A stretch of 64,000 bases of DNA from CAVQCJ01 sp963771835. GTDB lineage: Bacteria; Actinomycetota; Actinomycetes; Prado026. The notes beneath the pieces were generated by a model. It worked only from the letters and a program-made list of their open reading frames with translations, was not told the origin of the DNA and did not search any database. This document shows, in pieces, positions 36,453-45,856 of this stretch (position 1 is the first letter of the stretch; every line of letters starts with the position of its first letter). The translations under genes and the position numbers were made by a program. The DNA lies in assembly GCA_963771835.1 (NCBI GenBank), contig CAVYVA010000002.1:186001-250000 (forward strand), in the 5' to 3' direction.

Positions 36453-37319
36453 AACCGCACCCGCGGCACGATGTCCGCCAGCTTCTTGGCACCGATCCCC
36501 CCGACGTCGCCGAGCTCGTCGATGCTGCTGAACCGTCCGTGCGCGGTTCGCCAGTCGAGGATGCGCTGGGCCAGCACCGGGCCGACCCCCGGCAAGCGAG
36601 TCGAGCTGTTCGAGAGTCGCGGTGTTCAGGTCGACCAGTGCGTCTGGTGCCGAGCCGTTGGAAGCCGCTCCCCCGGCGGCGCGGCACCGCTCGCCCCGAC
36701 CACGACCTGCTCTCCGTCGGCGAGAGCACGAGCCAGGTTCACCGTCGTCAGGTCCACCCCCGGCAGCGCCCCGCCGGCGGCCGACGAGCGCGTCGGCCAC
36801 CCGCGCCCCCGCCGGCAGGTGCACCAGCCCCGGATGCCGGACCCGGCCCGCCACGTCGATGACCAGCCCGGCCGACGACGCCGACGGTGTCGCGCTCGAC
36901 GCGAGCCCAGGCGGCGACGACCCGAACGTGGCGGCCGCCACGACACCCGCGACCTTTGTGCCGGGAGCTGCCGGCTCGGGTACCGCCGCCGAGCGCCAGG
37001 CGAACCATCCCGCCAGCGCGACAGCCGCCGCTGCGACGACCGCGAGCACCGTCGCCGCCCGGGGTTCCAGCGCGAGCCGTCCGCCGCGAACGGCCGGCGG
37101 CAGCACCTCGCGCAGAGCCCCCTCCTGCTCATCGACCCAGGGGAGCTGGTCCAACCCACCGACGGCTCCGGCGCCGACCCCGATCAGCGCCGCCCAACCG
37201 AACCCCGGCCCGGTCAACGGTCGACCGGGCACCGCGACTCGAGGACAGGAGACATCGCAGCAGGCTGACCGAACGCGGCGAGCGACGAACGAGCGCGAAG
37301 ACGCGCTGTGGACGGTCAC
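36449..37319 (-). pseudogene. comEA: ComEA-type DNA-binding protein (several frameshifts)
   Basis: Membrane-anchored competence DNA receptor. Visible parts are an N-terminal cytoplasmic segment, one TM (AATVLAVVAAAAVALAGWFAW), an SLBB domain (VIDVAGRVRHPGLVHLPAGARVADAL then, in another frame, LPGVDLTTVNLARALADGEQVVVG), and a helix-hairpin-helix domain split over two frames (DALVDLNTATLEQLDSL then FSSIDELGDVGGIGAKKLADIVPRVRL, stop 36449). At least three indels between 36590 and 36790. The start is uncertain (37319 or a GTG further in). Its stop overlaps comEC as GTGA. Confidence 0.78.
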
Positions 37320-37364
37320 GCTCGCCTACCTGCTGTGGACGACGAGGACACGTCCCTGCCGCGC

Positions 37365-38004
37365 TCAGCCGGTCGCGGGGTCCTCCGCCGACCGACCGCG
37401 GGGCCTCGGCGTGCGGTGGCGGCCGAAGAAGTTCGCGCGGTGCCGGAACACGACGATCGCGGCGAGCGCGCACGCCCACACGCAGCAGCCGGCCCGACAG
37501 CGGATCGTCGTGCCGCACCCACCCGACGAACGCGAGCACCGCGACCGCCAGCGCGGCGAGCACCGAGCCCAGCGCCACCCAGCGGCTGACCAGGAACACG
37601 ACCAGGAACACGCCGAGCCCGGCCAGGCCCCACCACGGCGCGGTCCCGAGGATCGCGCCGAACGACGTCGCCACCCCCTTGCCCCCGTGCCCGCGCAGCC
37701 ACGGGGACGTGCAGTGCCCGACCACGGCAGCGACGCCGGCGACCATCCCGGCGGTCGGGTCGGCCAGCGCGCCGAACACGAGCACCGGCACGAGGCCCTT
37801 GGCCACGTCCAGCGCCCCGACGAGGTAGCCGAACCGCCGCCCGAGCACCCGACCGGCGTTCGTCGCTCCGGGGTTTCCCGACCCGGCGTGCAACAGGTCG
37901 ATGCCGCGTGCCCGCGCGATCAGGGCGGCCGGGCTCAAGGACCCGACGAGATAACCGACGACGGCCGCGCAGACGAGCCACGGCCAGGAGACCGGCGGGG
38001 GCAC
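37365..38004 (-). CDS. plsY: Glycerol-3-phosphate acyltransferase PlsY (frameshift)
   Basis: Membrane acyltransferase using acyl-phosphate to make lysophosphatidate. Family motifs: SLSPAALIARARGIDLLHAGSGNPGATNAGRVLG, DVAKGLVPVLV, GHCTSPWLRGHGGKGVATSFG. About five membrane segments. The frame shifts at about 37488 (one extra base in CTGCTGC). The correct frame continues VWACALAAIVVFRHRANFFGRH and stops at 37365, giving about 212 residues, the normal length. Essential in most bacteria, so an assembly error is likelier than inactivation. Confidence 0.88.
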
Positions 38005-38016
38005 GACCGCTCCCGG

Positions 38017-38859
38017 TCAGACCGGGGAGACCGCGACGGCGAGCATCCCCGGCCCGACGTGCGCGCCGACGACGGCGCCGACCTCGCTGACGACCAGCTC
38101 CCGCAGACCCGGGATCCGGCTCCGCAGCGCCGACGCGAGCTGGTCGGCCCGCGCCGGCGAGGCGAGGTGGTGCACGGCCACGTCGACCTCCGCGGTCCCG
38201 GCCCGCTCGACCGCGATCTCCTCCAGCCGGGCCAGCGCGCGCGACGCGGTGCGGACCTTCTCCAGCGGAGCGATCCGCCCGTCGACCAGGTGCAGCAACG
38301 GCTTCACGGACAGCGCGGACCCGAGAAGGGCCGCCGCCGGGCCGATCCGCCCGCCGCGGCGCAGGTACTCCAGCGTGTCGACGTAGAAGAAGGCCGACGA
38401 CGCCGCGCACCGCTTCTCCGCCGCCCGGGCGACGTCGTCGAGCGAGCCGCCGGCCGCGGCCACCTCGGCCGCCGTGACGACGGCGAAGCCCATGGCCATG
38501 CCGAGCGTCCTGGAGTCGACGACGCGCACCGGCACCTGCGACTCGTCGGCGGCGAGCTGGGCGGACGCGAGCGTCCCGGACATCTCCCCGGACAGGTGCA
38601 CCGAGACGATCGCATCGGCGCCGGACCGCACCGCGCGCGCGTACGCCTCGAGGAAGCCCTGCGGGCTCGGGCGCGACGTCGTGACCGGCCGCCACTCGCG
38701 CAGCGCCTCGGCCACGGCGTCGGAGGAGACGCCCACACCCTCGTCGAAGCTCTCGCCGCCGATGACGACCTGGACCGGGACGACCTGGATGCCATGCCGT
38801 TCGAGCAGCACGGCCGGCAGGTACGCCGTCGAGTCGGTCACCAGCGCGACGCCGCTCAT
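38017..38859 (-). CDS. DegV family fatty-acid-binding protein
   Basis: 280-residue DegV/FakB-like protein that binds a fatty acid for phosphorylation by a FakA-type kinase. Motifs: VTDSTAYLP at the N-terminus, TTSRPSPQGFLEAY, HLSGEMSGTLASAQLA, VVDSRTLGMAMGF, FYVDTLEYLRRGGRIGPAAALLGSALSVKPLL. Twelve bases upstream of plsY, which uses acyl-phosphate, so a link to phospholipid synthesis is plausible. No fakA is in the window. Confidence 0.94.
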   Translation of the reverse strand: MSGVALVTDSTAYLPAVLLERHGIQVVPVQVVIGGESFDEGVGVSSDAVAEALREWRPVTTSRPSPQGFLEAYARAVRSGADAIVSVHLSGEMSGTLASAQLAADESQVPVRVVDSRTLGMAMGFAVVTAAEVAAAGGSLDDVARAAEKRCAASSAFFYVDTLEYLRRGGRIGPAAALLGSALSVKPLLHLVDGRIAPLEKVRTASRALARLEEIAVERAGTAEVDVAVHHLASPARADQLASALRSRIPGLRELVVSEVGAVVGAHVGPGMLAVAVSPV

Positions 38860-38889
38860 GTCGTCACGCGCACGCCGATGGTCGCCCGA

Positions 38890-39583
38890 TCATGGCTTCA
38901 GGCTATCGGCCGGCGGCCGTACCGGACTGCTTCGCGGCTCGACCGGCTGGCGCAGGATGGTCCGCAGCCGCTCCGGCGCCGACGTGCGCGGGTCGCCCAG
39001 GTAGATCTCGTGGTGGCGGCCACGCGGCGCAGACCCGTGCTCGGCGATGGCCTCGTGCAGCGTCCGGATGGTGGCGGGCTCGGTGGCGTAGGGACCGACG
39101 TGCATGATCTGGGCGCTCGGACCCTCGGCCCACCGCTCGAAGCGCAGGGCGTCCAGCGATGGCACGGCCTTCTTCGCCGTCACCTCCGCGACGGCCTGCT
39201 CGACCACCGAAGAGTCGATCGGCGGGAGCTGCGCGATCATCGCGCACCAGCGCCACCGGCTCCGGTCGGCGTCGGCCAGGCTGGCCGCGCCGGACGCGAA
39301 CCCCTCCATGGTCTCCTGCGCGTCCGGACCCACCACCCACCAGAGCGCCTCGAGCGGCATCACCCTCGGCGCCGCGCGTCCGGCCTTGCGCACGCCGAAG
39401 TGCGCGGCATAGCTGACCGAGTACAGCGCCTGGATCGCGTCGGCGAAAGCGTCGTCCGCCGGGGGCTCCTGCCCCGTCGACCATGATGAAGCCGAGCTCA
39501 GGCACGTCCACGAACTCGACCCTCCCCCGGCGGGGGGCGTACAGCGCGTCGACGGCCGGGTCCCCGGTGCTCTTGGTCGACAT
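38890..39583 (-). CDS. GyrI-like small-molecule-binding domain protein (frameshift)
   Basis: About 230 residues once the frame is corrected. The N-terminus MSTKSTGDPAVDALYAPRRGRVEFVDVPELGFIMVDG is followed, after a shift at a four-C run (39472-39475 on the plus strand, one base too many), by QEPPADDAFADAIQALYSVSYAAHFGVRKAG. The rest is clean: VMPLEALWWVVG, IMHVGPYATEPATIRTLHEAIAEHG, HHEIYLGDPRTSAPERLRTILRQPV. This is the GyrI-like/SOUL-like fold that binds hydrophobic small molecules; ligand unknown. Lies between leuS and degV on the same strand. Confidence 0.83.
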
Positions 39584-39645
39584 GGGTCGATCGTCGTCGC
39601 CGCACCGGCGAACCGCCATGGACCAAAGGCCCCGCCGCTGCGGGA

Positions 39646-42163
39646 TCAGACCGGGACGATGTTGACCAGCTTGGGCGCGCGGACGATGACGGTGCGGATC
39701 GCCCGGCCGTGCCAGCGCCCGCTGGACCGGCTCGGCGGCCAGCGCCCGCTCGCGCAGCTCGTCCTCGCCGATGTCCGGCGGGACGTCCAGCCGGTGCCGC
39801 ACCTTGCCGGCGATCTGCACGACCGCCGTCACCGACTCCTCCACCAGCAGCGCAGGGTCGACGGCCGGCCAGCCGGCCAGCGCCACCGACGGTTCGTGGC
39901 CCAGCCGTTCCCACATCTCCTCGGCGGTGTACGGACCGAACAGCGACAGCAGGATCGCGATCGCCTCGACCGCCTCCCGCACGGCCGGGTCGGCCGGTCC
40001 GCAGCCGCTGTCGACCGCCCGCCGGGTGGCGTTGACCAGCTCCATCATCCGGGCGACCGCGACGTTGAAGCGGAACTTCTCGACCGCCTTCGCCGCACCG
40101 TCGACCGCCTGGTGGGTGGCCTTGCGCAGGCCGGCGTCGCCGGCGGTCACGTCGACGCCGACGGGAGCCTGCACCTCACCGGACAACCGCCAGCACCGGT
40201 TCAGGAACTTGACCGAGCCGGTCGGTGAGACGTCGGCCCAGTCGATGTCGTCCTCGGGCGGGCCGGCGAACACCATGGTCAGCCGCACCGCGTCGACGCC
40301 GTGGTGGGCCAGCTCGTCGGACAGCCGGACCATGTTGCCGCGCCCCTTGCTCATCGCGGAGCCGTCCAGCTGCACCATGCCCTGGTTCAGCAGCCGGGTG
40401 AACGGCTCCTCGAAGTCGACCATGCCCAGGTCGTGCAGCACCTTGACGAAGAACCGCGCGTACAGCAGGTGCAGGATCGCGTGCGTCACCCCGCCGACGT
40501 ACTGGTCGACCGGCATCCACCGGCTGACCTCGGCCGGGTCGAACGGCGCGGTCTCCAGCTGCGGCGACAGGTAGCGCAGGTAGTACCAGGACGAGTCGAC
40601 GAACGTGTCCATGGTGTCGGTGTCGCGGGTGGCCGGGCCGCCGCACTTCGGGCAGGTGACGTTCAGCCACTCGGTCGCCGCCCCCAGCGGGGAGGTGCCC
40701 TTCGGGGTCAGGTCCAGCCCCTGCGACGGCGGCAGCTCGACCGGCAGCTGGTCGTCGGGGACCGCGACCTCGCCGTCGACCGGGCAGTGCACGATCGGGA
40801 TCGGCGTCCCCCAGTACCGCTGCCGCGAGATCAGCCAGTCGCGCAGGCGGTAGTTGACCGCGGCCCGGCCCAGGCCCTTGCCCTCCAGGTCGGCGACGAT
40901 GGCGGCGATCGCGCGCTCCTTGTCCAGCCCGTCCAGCAGGCCGGAGTTGACCAGCACCCCGTCGCCGGGGGTCGCGACACCGCTGACGGCGGGGTCCTCG
41001 GCGTCGGTCTCCACCACGACCCGCACCGGCAGCCCGAAGGCCCGGGCGAAGTCCAGGTCGCGCTGGTCGTGGGCGGGCACCGCCATGATCGCCCCGTGGC
41101 CGTAGTCGGCCAGCACGTAGTCGGCCGCGTAGATCGGCAGCCGCTCACCGTCGACCGGGTTCACGGCGTACCGCTCCAGGAACACGCCGGTCTTGGGCCG
41201 CTCGGTCTCCATCCGCTCGATCTCGGTGGTCTGCCGCACCTTCGCCAGGTACTCGTCGAACTCCGCCCGGACCGACGGCGAGGCGTCCGCGGCCAGCTCG
41301 GAGGCCAGGTCGGAGTCGGCGGCGACGACGAAGAACGTCGCCCCGAACAGCGTGTCCGGCCGGGTCGTGTAGATGGTGACGGGCTGCTCGCGGCCCTCGA
41401 TGACGAACTCCACGTCGGCGCCGGTGGACCGGCCGATCCAGTTGCGCTGCATGGTCAGCACCTTGTCCGGCCACGCGCCCTCCAGCTGGGCCATGTCCGC
41501 CAGCAGCCGGTCGGCGTAGTCGGTGATGCGCAGGTACCACTGGGTCAGCTTCTTCTTGGTGACCGGGGTCCCGCAGCGCTCGCACCGGCCGCCGACGACC
41601 TGCTCGTTGGCCAGCACCGTCTGGTCCTTGGGGCACCAGTTCACCTGCGAGCCCTTGCGGTAGGCCAGCCCACGCTCGAACATCCGCAGGAAGATCCACT
41701 GGTTCCACCGGTAGAAGTCCGGGTCGCAGGTGTTCAGCACCCGGTCCCAGTCGAACGAGCAGGCGTACCGCCGCATGGACGCCTTCTGCGCCGCGATGTT
41801 CTCGTACGTCCACGCGGCCGGGTCGATGCCGCGGTTGATCGCGGCGTTCTCGGCGGGCAGGCCGAACGCGTCCCACCCGATCGGGTGCAGCACGTTGAAG
41901 CCCTGCTGCACCCAGTACCGCGCGATGACGTCGCCCAGCGCGTACGCCTCCGCGTGCCCCATGTGCAGGTCGCCGGAGGGGTACGGGAACATGTCCAGCA
42001 CGTACTTGCGCGGGCGCGGGTCGTCGGGCCGCCCGGACCGGAACGGCGCGATCTCGTCCCAGACCGGGACCCACTTGGCCTGCACGGCCTGCACGTCGTA
42101 GGTCTCCTCGGCCTCGGACGTCGTGGTCGCGGAGCCGGCGGCAGCTCTCTCACTGTCGGACAT
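39646..42163 (-). CDS. leuS: Leucyl-tRNA synthetase (frameshift near the 3' end)
   Basis: Class I synthetase charging tRNA-Leu. The HIGH-equivalent is H-M-G-H in FPYPSGDLHMGHAEAY; the editing domain carries TTRPDTLFGATF; KMSKS appears as SAMSKGRGNMV. A zinc-site Cys set (CPKCGGPATRD) is present. The frame breaks at about 39709 (one extra base), 21 codons before the end; the other frame gives GRAIRTVIVRAPKLVNIVPV and stops at 39646, the conserved C-terminus. About 838 residues. ATG 42163 follows GAGAGGCG. It is preceded by a Leu-rich leader peptide and a terminator-like hairpin. Confidence 0.95.
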
Positions 42164-42219
42164 CGTCGCCTCTCGTCACCCGGTCGCACCTGCGACCGCT
42201 CTGGTCCCGGACATAGAAG

Positions 42220-42241
42220 AACCCCTCACGCAGGAGGGGTT
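42220..42241 (-). terminator. Attenuator hairpin in the leuS leader
   Basis: Perfect 8-bp stem AACCCCTC/GAGGGGTT with loop CTGCGT, followed by CUUCUAU. It lies between the leader peptide and leuS. An upstream 7-bp pairing (GCCGCGC near the leader stop with GCGCGGC) is also possible, giving the alternative structures expected of an attenuator. The U-tract is short. Confidence 0.65.
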
Positions 42242-42262
42242 GCCGCGCCGACGGTCTCGCAG

Positions 42263-42298
42263 TCAGCGCGGCCCGGTAAGGAGCAGTCCCTGGCGCAT
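42263..42298 (-). CDS. leuS leader peptide (Leu-rich)
   Basis: Eleven-residue peptide MRQGLLLTGPR with three consecutive Leu codons (CTG CTC CTT), stop TGA, followed by a strong hairpin and then leuS 100 bases on. It resembles the leuA leader at 4818-4862 (MRGLLLL...): the same length class, same MR start and same CTG-CTC-CTT codon order. It begins 10 bases after the stop of the SGNH hydrolase gene. Confidence 0.72.
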   Translation of the reverse strand: MRQGLLLTGPR

Positions 42299-42307
42299 GC
42301 GCACAGG

Positions 42308-43071
42308 TTAGCGCACGCCGGCCGGGAACCCTGGTCCCGACAGCGCCTCGGCGGCGGCGAGCCCGACCAGCCGATGCGCCGCCCAGGACCAGTGCAGGCC
42401 GTCCGGGTTGCCGCTGCCGTCGGCCAGGCTCGGCCCGACCAGCGGGTCGAGCTCGACCATCGGCAGGTCCCACCGTGCGGCCCAGCGCCGCGCCGCCTCG
42501 ACGGCCGGACGATGGCTGCGCCCCGACGGGTAGGCCGCCGACCGCCACGGCGAGGGTCCCAGCAGCACGACGGGGAGCGCGTCCCCGGGCGGCGCCAGAT
42601 GCCGCACCGCCTGCAGCAGCCGGTCCAGGTAGGTGTCGGTCGCCGGCTGCGGCAGCTGACGCAGCCGGCCGCCGGTGGCGCGGATGACGACCGGCCCGGC
42701 CCGTCGGTACGCCTGCCGGACGCGCCGGCGCAGCGAGCCGGGCCGCAGGTACGGGATGCCGTCCCGCAGGTAGGTCGGCACGGCGGCGGGCAGCTGGTCC
42801 ATCTGCCCGACCGCGAGCACCAGGGCGTCCGCGCGCGGCGCCAGCACGGACGCGACGACCGGGTCCTTGGTGAGCGCCCACCACGCGTCCCTGGCCGTCC
42901 AGCCCAGCCGCGCGACCACGTCGACCCGGATCTCGCCGCCCGGCGACCCGCCGACGACAGCCGCTCCGCGAGGACGTTCGGGTACAGCCGCGGGTCGCGA
43001 AGCGCGACCGGGCCCTGCGGTCCGTGGAAGGTCAGGGAGTCGCCGAACACGAGCACGTGCCTGGTCGTCAC
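42308..43071 (-). CDS. SGNH hydrolase, OctT-like (frameshift)
   Basis: GDSL/SGNH-family esterase or acyltransferase. Block I is VLVFGDSLTFHGP with the catalytic Ser near residue 11; block V is DGLHWSWAAHRLVG with the Asp/His pair. Resembles mycobacterial OctT (diglucosylglycerate octanoyltransferase), which also lies near degV. The frame shifts at about 42960 after LYPNVLAERL (one base missing) and continues VVGGSPGGEIRVDVVARLGWTARDAWW to TAA 42308. GTG start at 43071. The OctT assignment is by motif and neighbourhood only. Confidence 0.82.
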
Positions 43072-43126
43072 CGGCAGATCGTCGCAGCCCCCGCCGCCGG
43101 CTCCGGGCGCGCCTACGATCGCTGGT

Positions 43127-44547
43127 ATGAGCGGCACCGGTCCGGCGGGGCCCGACCTCCTCGAGGGCGGCGGTCCGGACCGTCCGGGCCGGCTCGAGGG
43201 CCGCTCGACCGGACTGCTGCCCGGACCGGTGCAGGCGTTCGTCCGGCGGCACCGGCGGGCGACCGCCTGGCTGACCGCCGGGGTCGTCGTTGCCGGCTTC
43301 CTCGCAGCGCGCTGGTACGGGGACCGACCGCCGGTCGCACCCGCCGTGCAGGTCACCCAGGACCGTTCGGCCGAGTCCGTGCCGCTGTGGTCGGCGGGGC
43401 GCGACGGCCGGCCCGGTTCGCCGGTCACGCTCTCGGTCTCGGCCCGGCTGTCCACGCCCGACCACCACCCGGGCGACCCGCAGGTGATCGCCGTCGGACT
43501 GGCCGGGCCGGGGGTGTCGGCGCCGGGGGTCTTCCCGCACACGGCGATCGTGACCCGGCCGCAGGACTTCGACCTGACCGGGCAGGTCGCGTGCGACCAG
43601 GTCCCGATCCCCCTGCCCAGGACGGCGTTCCTGGTCCAGCTGCTGGTGCGGGACGGATCGCGGACGAGCACGGCGTCGGTGCCGCTGCAGGGCAGCGAGG
43701 AAGCGGTGCGCCAGCGCGTGACGTTCGGCTGCAGCACGTGGCTCGCGGCCAGGGACCTCACGGTGACGGCGCTGTCGGCACGGGTCGACCCGAGCCGGCC
43801 GCACGTGGACCTGACGATGACCGTCACGAACCGTGGCCCGCGGGACGGTCTGGTCTGGATCGATGACCTGACCGGCACCGGGGTGCGGGTGCCGGCGGTG
43901 CAGCGCACGGTGCCGGCGCACCGACCGCGGCCGTCGCGCTCCCGGTCGACCTGGACACGTGCCCCTCCTGGAGCCAGACCGGCCGTCCCCTGACCACCGC
44001 CGACACCCCGGTCCCGCTGCTCGGCGCCGTCGGGGTCGGCCAGCCGCTGCCCGCGGACGCCTTCCCGCTCTCGCAGGGGCCGAACGGCGTGCTGCTGTCC
44101 CCCGCGGTCGCCCAGCATCTGCAGGACGTCCTGGTCCAGGCCTGCGGCGGGGTGGCCTCCCCGGTGATGCTGACCGAGCAGGGCTCCAGCCGGTACGACA
44201 CGAAGTCGCGCGTGCTCACGTCGAAAGTGCTGGTCGACCTGCCTCCAGGCGTGGTCGGGGCGGTCGAGCTGCTCCCCGGTAGCGACCCCGGCAGCGGGAT
44301 CGTGCCGTTGTTCACCTCGTCGCCGTGGCTCATCCCCGACCGGAGCGGGCAGGTCGGCTGGCAGGTGCGGTTCTCGGTCCCGGCCGACGTGGCCTGCCTC
44401 GGCGGAGGTCCCTACCTGACTCTGATCACCTTGCTGCGGGTGCCGACCCCGGACGGGACGACGCGGGTGGCGAGCTTCCAGCTGTACGCCGAGACGATGC
44501 TGCCGCAGCGCGAGCTCGATGCGGCCTGCGCCCGGGGCAACGGCTGA
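43127..44547 (+). CDS. Membrane-anchored extracytoplasmic protein of unknown function (frameshift)
   Basis: About 473 residues: a cytoplasmic N-terminus of about 45, one TM (about 46-62, ATAWLTAGVVVAGFLAARW) and a long extracytoplasmic part rich in beta-strand-like repeats (VTLSVSARLSTP, LTVTALSARVDPSRPHVDLTMTVTNRG), consistent with two or three Ig-like domains. The frame shifts at about 43918 (one base missing) and continues APTAAVALPVDLDTCPSWSQTGRP... to TGA 44547. No family recognised. Divergent from the SGNH hydrolase; convergent with the diguanylate cyclase. Confidence 0.75.
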
Positions 44548-44574
44548 CCGTCGCACGGTCCGGGCCTGGTCGGG

Positions 44575-45667
44575 CTAGTCGTGCACCGGGCGGGTGGGGC
44601 GCAGCACGGTCTCGCGGCGAAGCGACCGCCGCCGGTACATCTCCCGGTCGGCCTGGTCCAGCAGCGACGCGAGGTCGCCGTCGTCCCACGGGGCGAGCAT
44701 CGCCGAGCCGGCGCTGACCCGCGGCAGCCAGCCGGGTACGTCCTCGGGCGGCAGCTCCTGCACCCGCGCCACGATCCGCTTCTCCAGGTCGACCGGTGCG
44801 GTCCCCGGACCGGGGCCCAGGACGCAGAACTCGTCCCCGCCCCAACGCGCGACCACGTCGCCGCCGCGCACGGACAGCCGGACCGCGTCGGAGACGGCCA
44901 GCAGGACCCGGTCCCCGGCCAGGTGGCCGAGCCGGTCGTTGACGTCCTTGAGGCCGTCGATGTCCACGAACACGCAGTGCACGGCGTTGCCGGAACGTCG
45001 CGCCGCCGCGACGACCTGCTCGCCGACCATGGCCAGGCCGCGCCGGTTGAGCAGGCCGGTCAGGTCGTCCTGAACGGCCGCCCGCTCGGCCCGCTCGAGC
45101 AGGTCGGACAGCTCGTCCACCGTCGACCGGCGCATGGCGCCCAGGAAGACCCCGAGCACGGTGGCGCCCAGCGACGGCGAGCAGCCAGTGCCACCGGTCC
45201 GTCGGGACGGGCACGGAGACGAACGCCACGACCCACAGCGCCCACACGGCGGCCAGCGCTCCGAGCATCCAGCGCAGGTCCAGCACGAGCGCCCCGGTGG
45301 CGACGACGAGCAGCACGATGTTGCTGGTGAGCCGGACGTCCGCCGCCAGGTAGAGGTGGACGGCGGAGTCGACGGTGCAGACCACGATGATCGCGACGAG
45401 GACGGGGTGCGCCCAGCGCGCCGGCAGCTGGTGACCGAGCAGCCACACGCGGGTGGCCAGCAGGGCGAGCGCGGTCCCGGCGGCCAGCGCCACGGTCGTC
45501 GTCCGGGTGGTCCCGGTGGTCAGGGCGAGGTTCGCCACGAGCAGCACCGACACGACCACGGCCATGACGGAGGCCACCGGGGGCACGACCGCACCCACGG
45601 CGGCGTCGTAGCGATCAGATCGCCGATCACCCCCCACCTGGAAGTGTTCGGCGAACATGGGTCCCAT
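44575..45667 (-). CDS. Membrane-bound diguanylate cyclase, GGDEF domain (frameshift)
   Basis: Synthesises cyclic di-GMP. The N-terminal half has about five or six membrane segments (VASVMAVVVSVLLVANLAL, TTVALAAGTALALLATRVW, PVLVAIIVVCTVDSAVHLYLA, NIVLLVVATGALVLDL, LAAVWALWVVAFVSV). A coiled linker leads to GGDEF: DDLTGLLNRRGL, FVDIDGLKDVND, and the signature RWGGDEF. An R-G-G-D inhibitory site stands five residues before it, so product feedback is expected. The frame shifts near 45170 inside the last TM. Start at ATG 45667 or 45658. Confidence 0.87.
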
Positions 45668-45856
45668 CTTGACGCGGGGCGGCCGTCGGCGGTGCCCGTT
45701 GGAGCAGGCCGTTCGGGTGACATTTCGGGCCTGTTCGGTCGACGGCCGAGGCTATATTTCCTAGTACTTTAGTGTGGACGCACGTGTGCGCGCAGATGGT
45801 CCGCCGCAGCCACGTCGACCTCCGTCGGGTGGCACTCACCAGATGTCGCCGACGCG
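45668..45856. other. Intergenic region with AT-rich patch
   Basis: 189 bases between the diguanylate cyclase start and the DEAD-box helicase stop, both minus-strand. It includes a markedly AT-rich stretch (around 45749-45776, GGCTATATTTCCTAGTACTT). Probably the promoter region of the cyclase gene; no confident -35/-10 pair chosen and no RNA gene recognised. Confidence 0.4.

Noticed and set aside
42164..42307. T-box riboswitch upstream of leuS
   Set aside because: No T-box sequence (TGGNACC-type core) is seen; a Leu-codon leader peptide and hairpin explain the region better.
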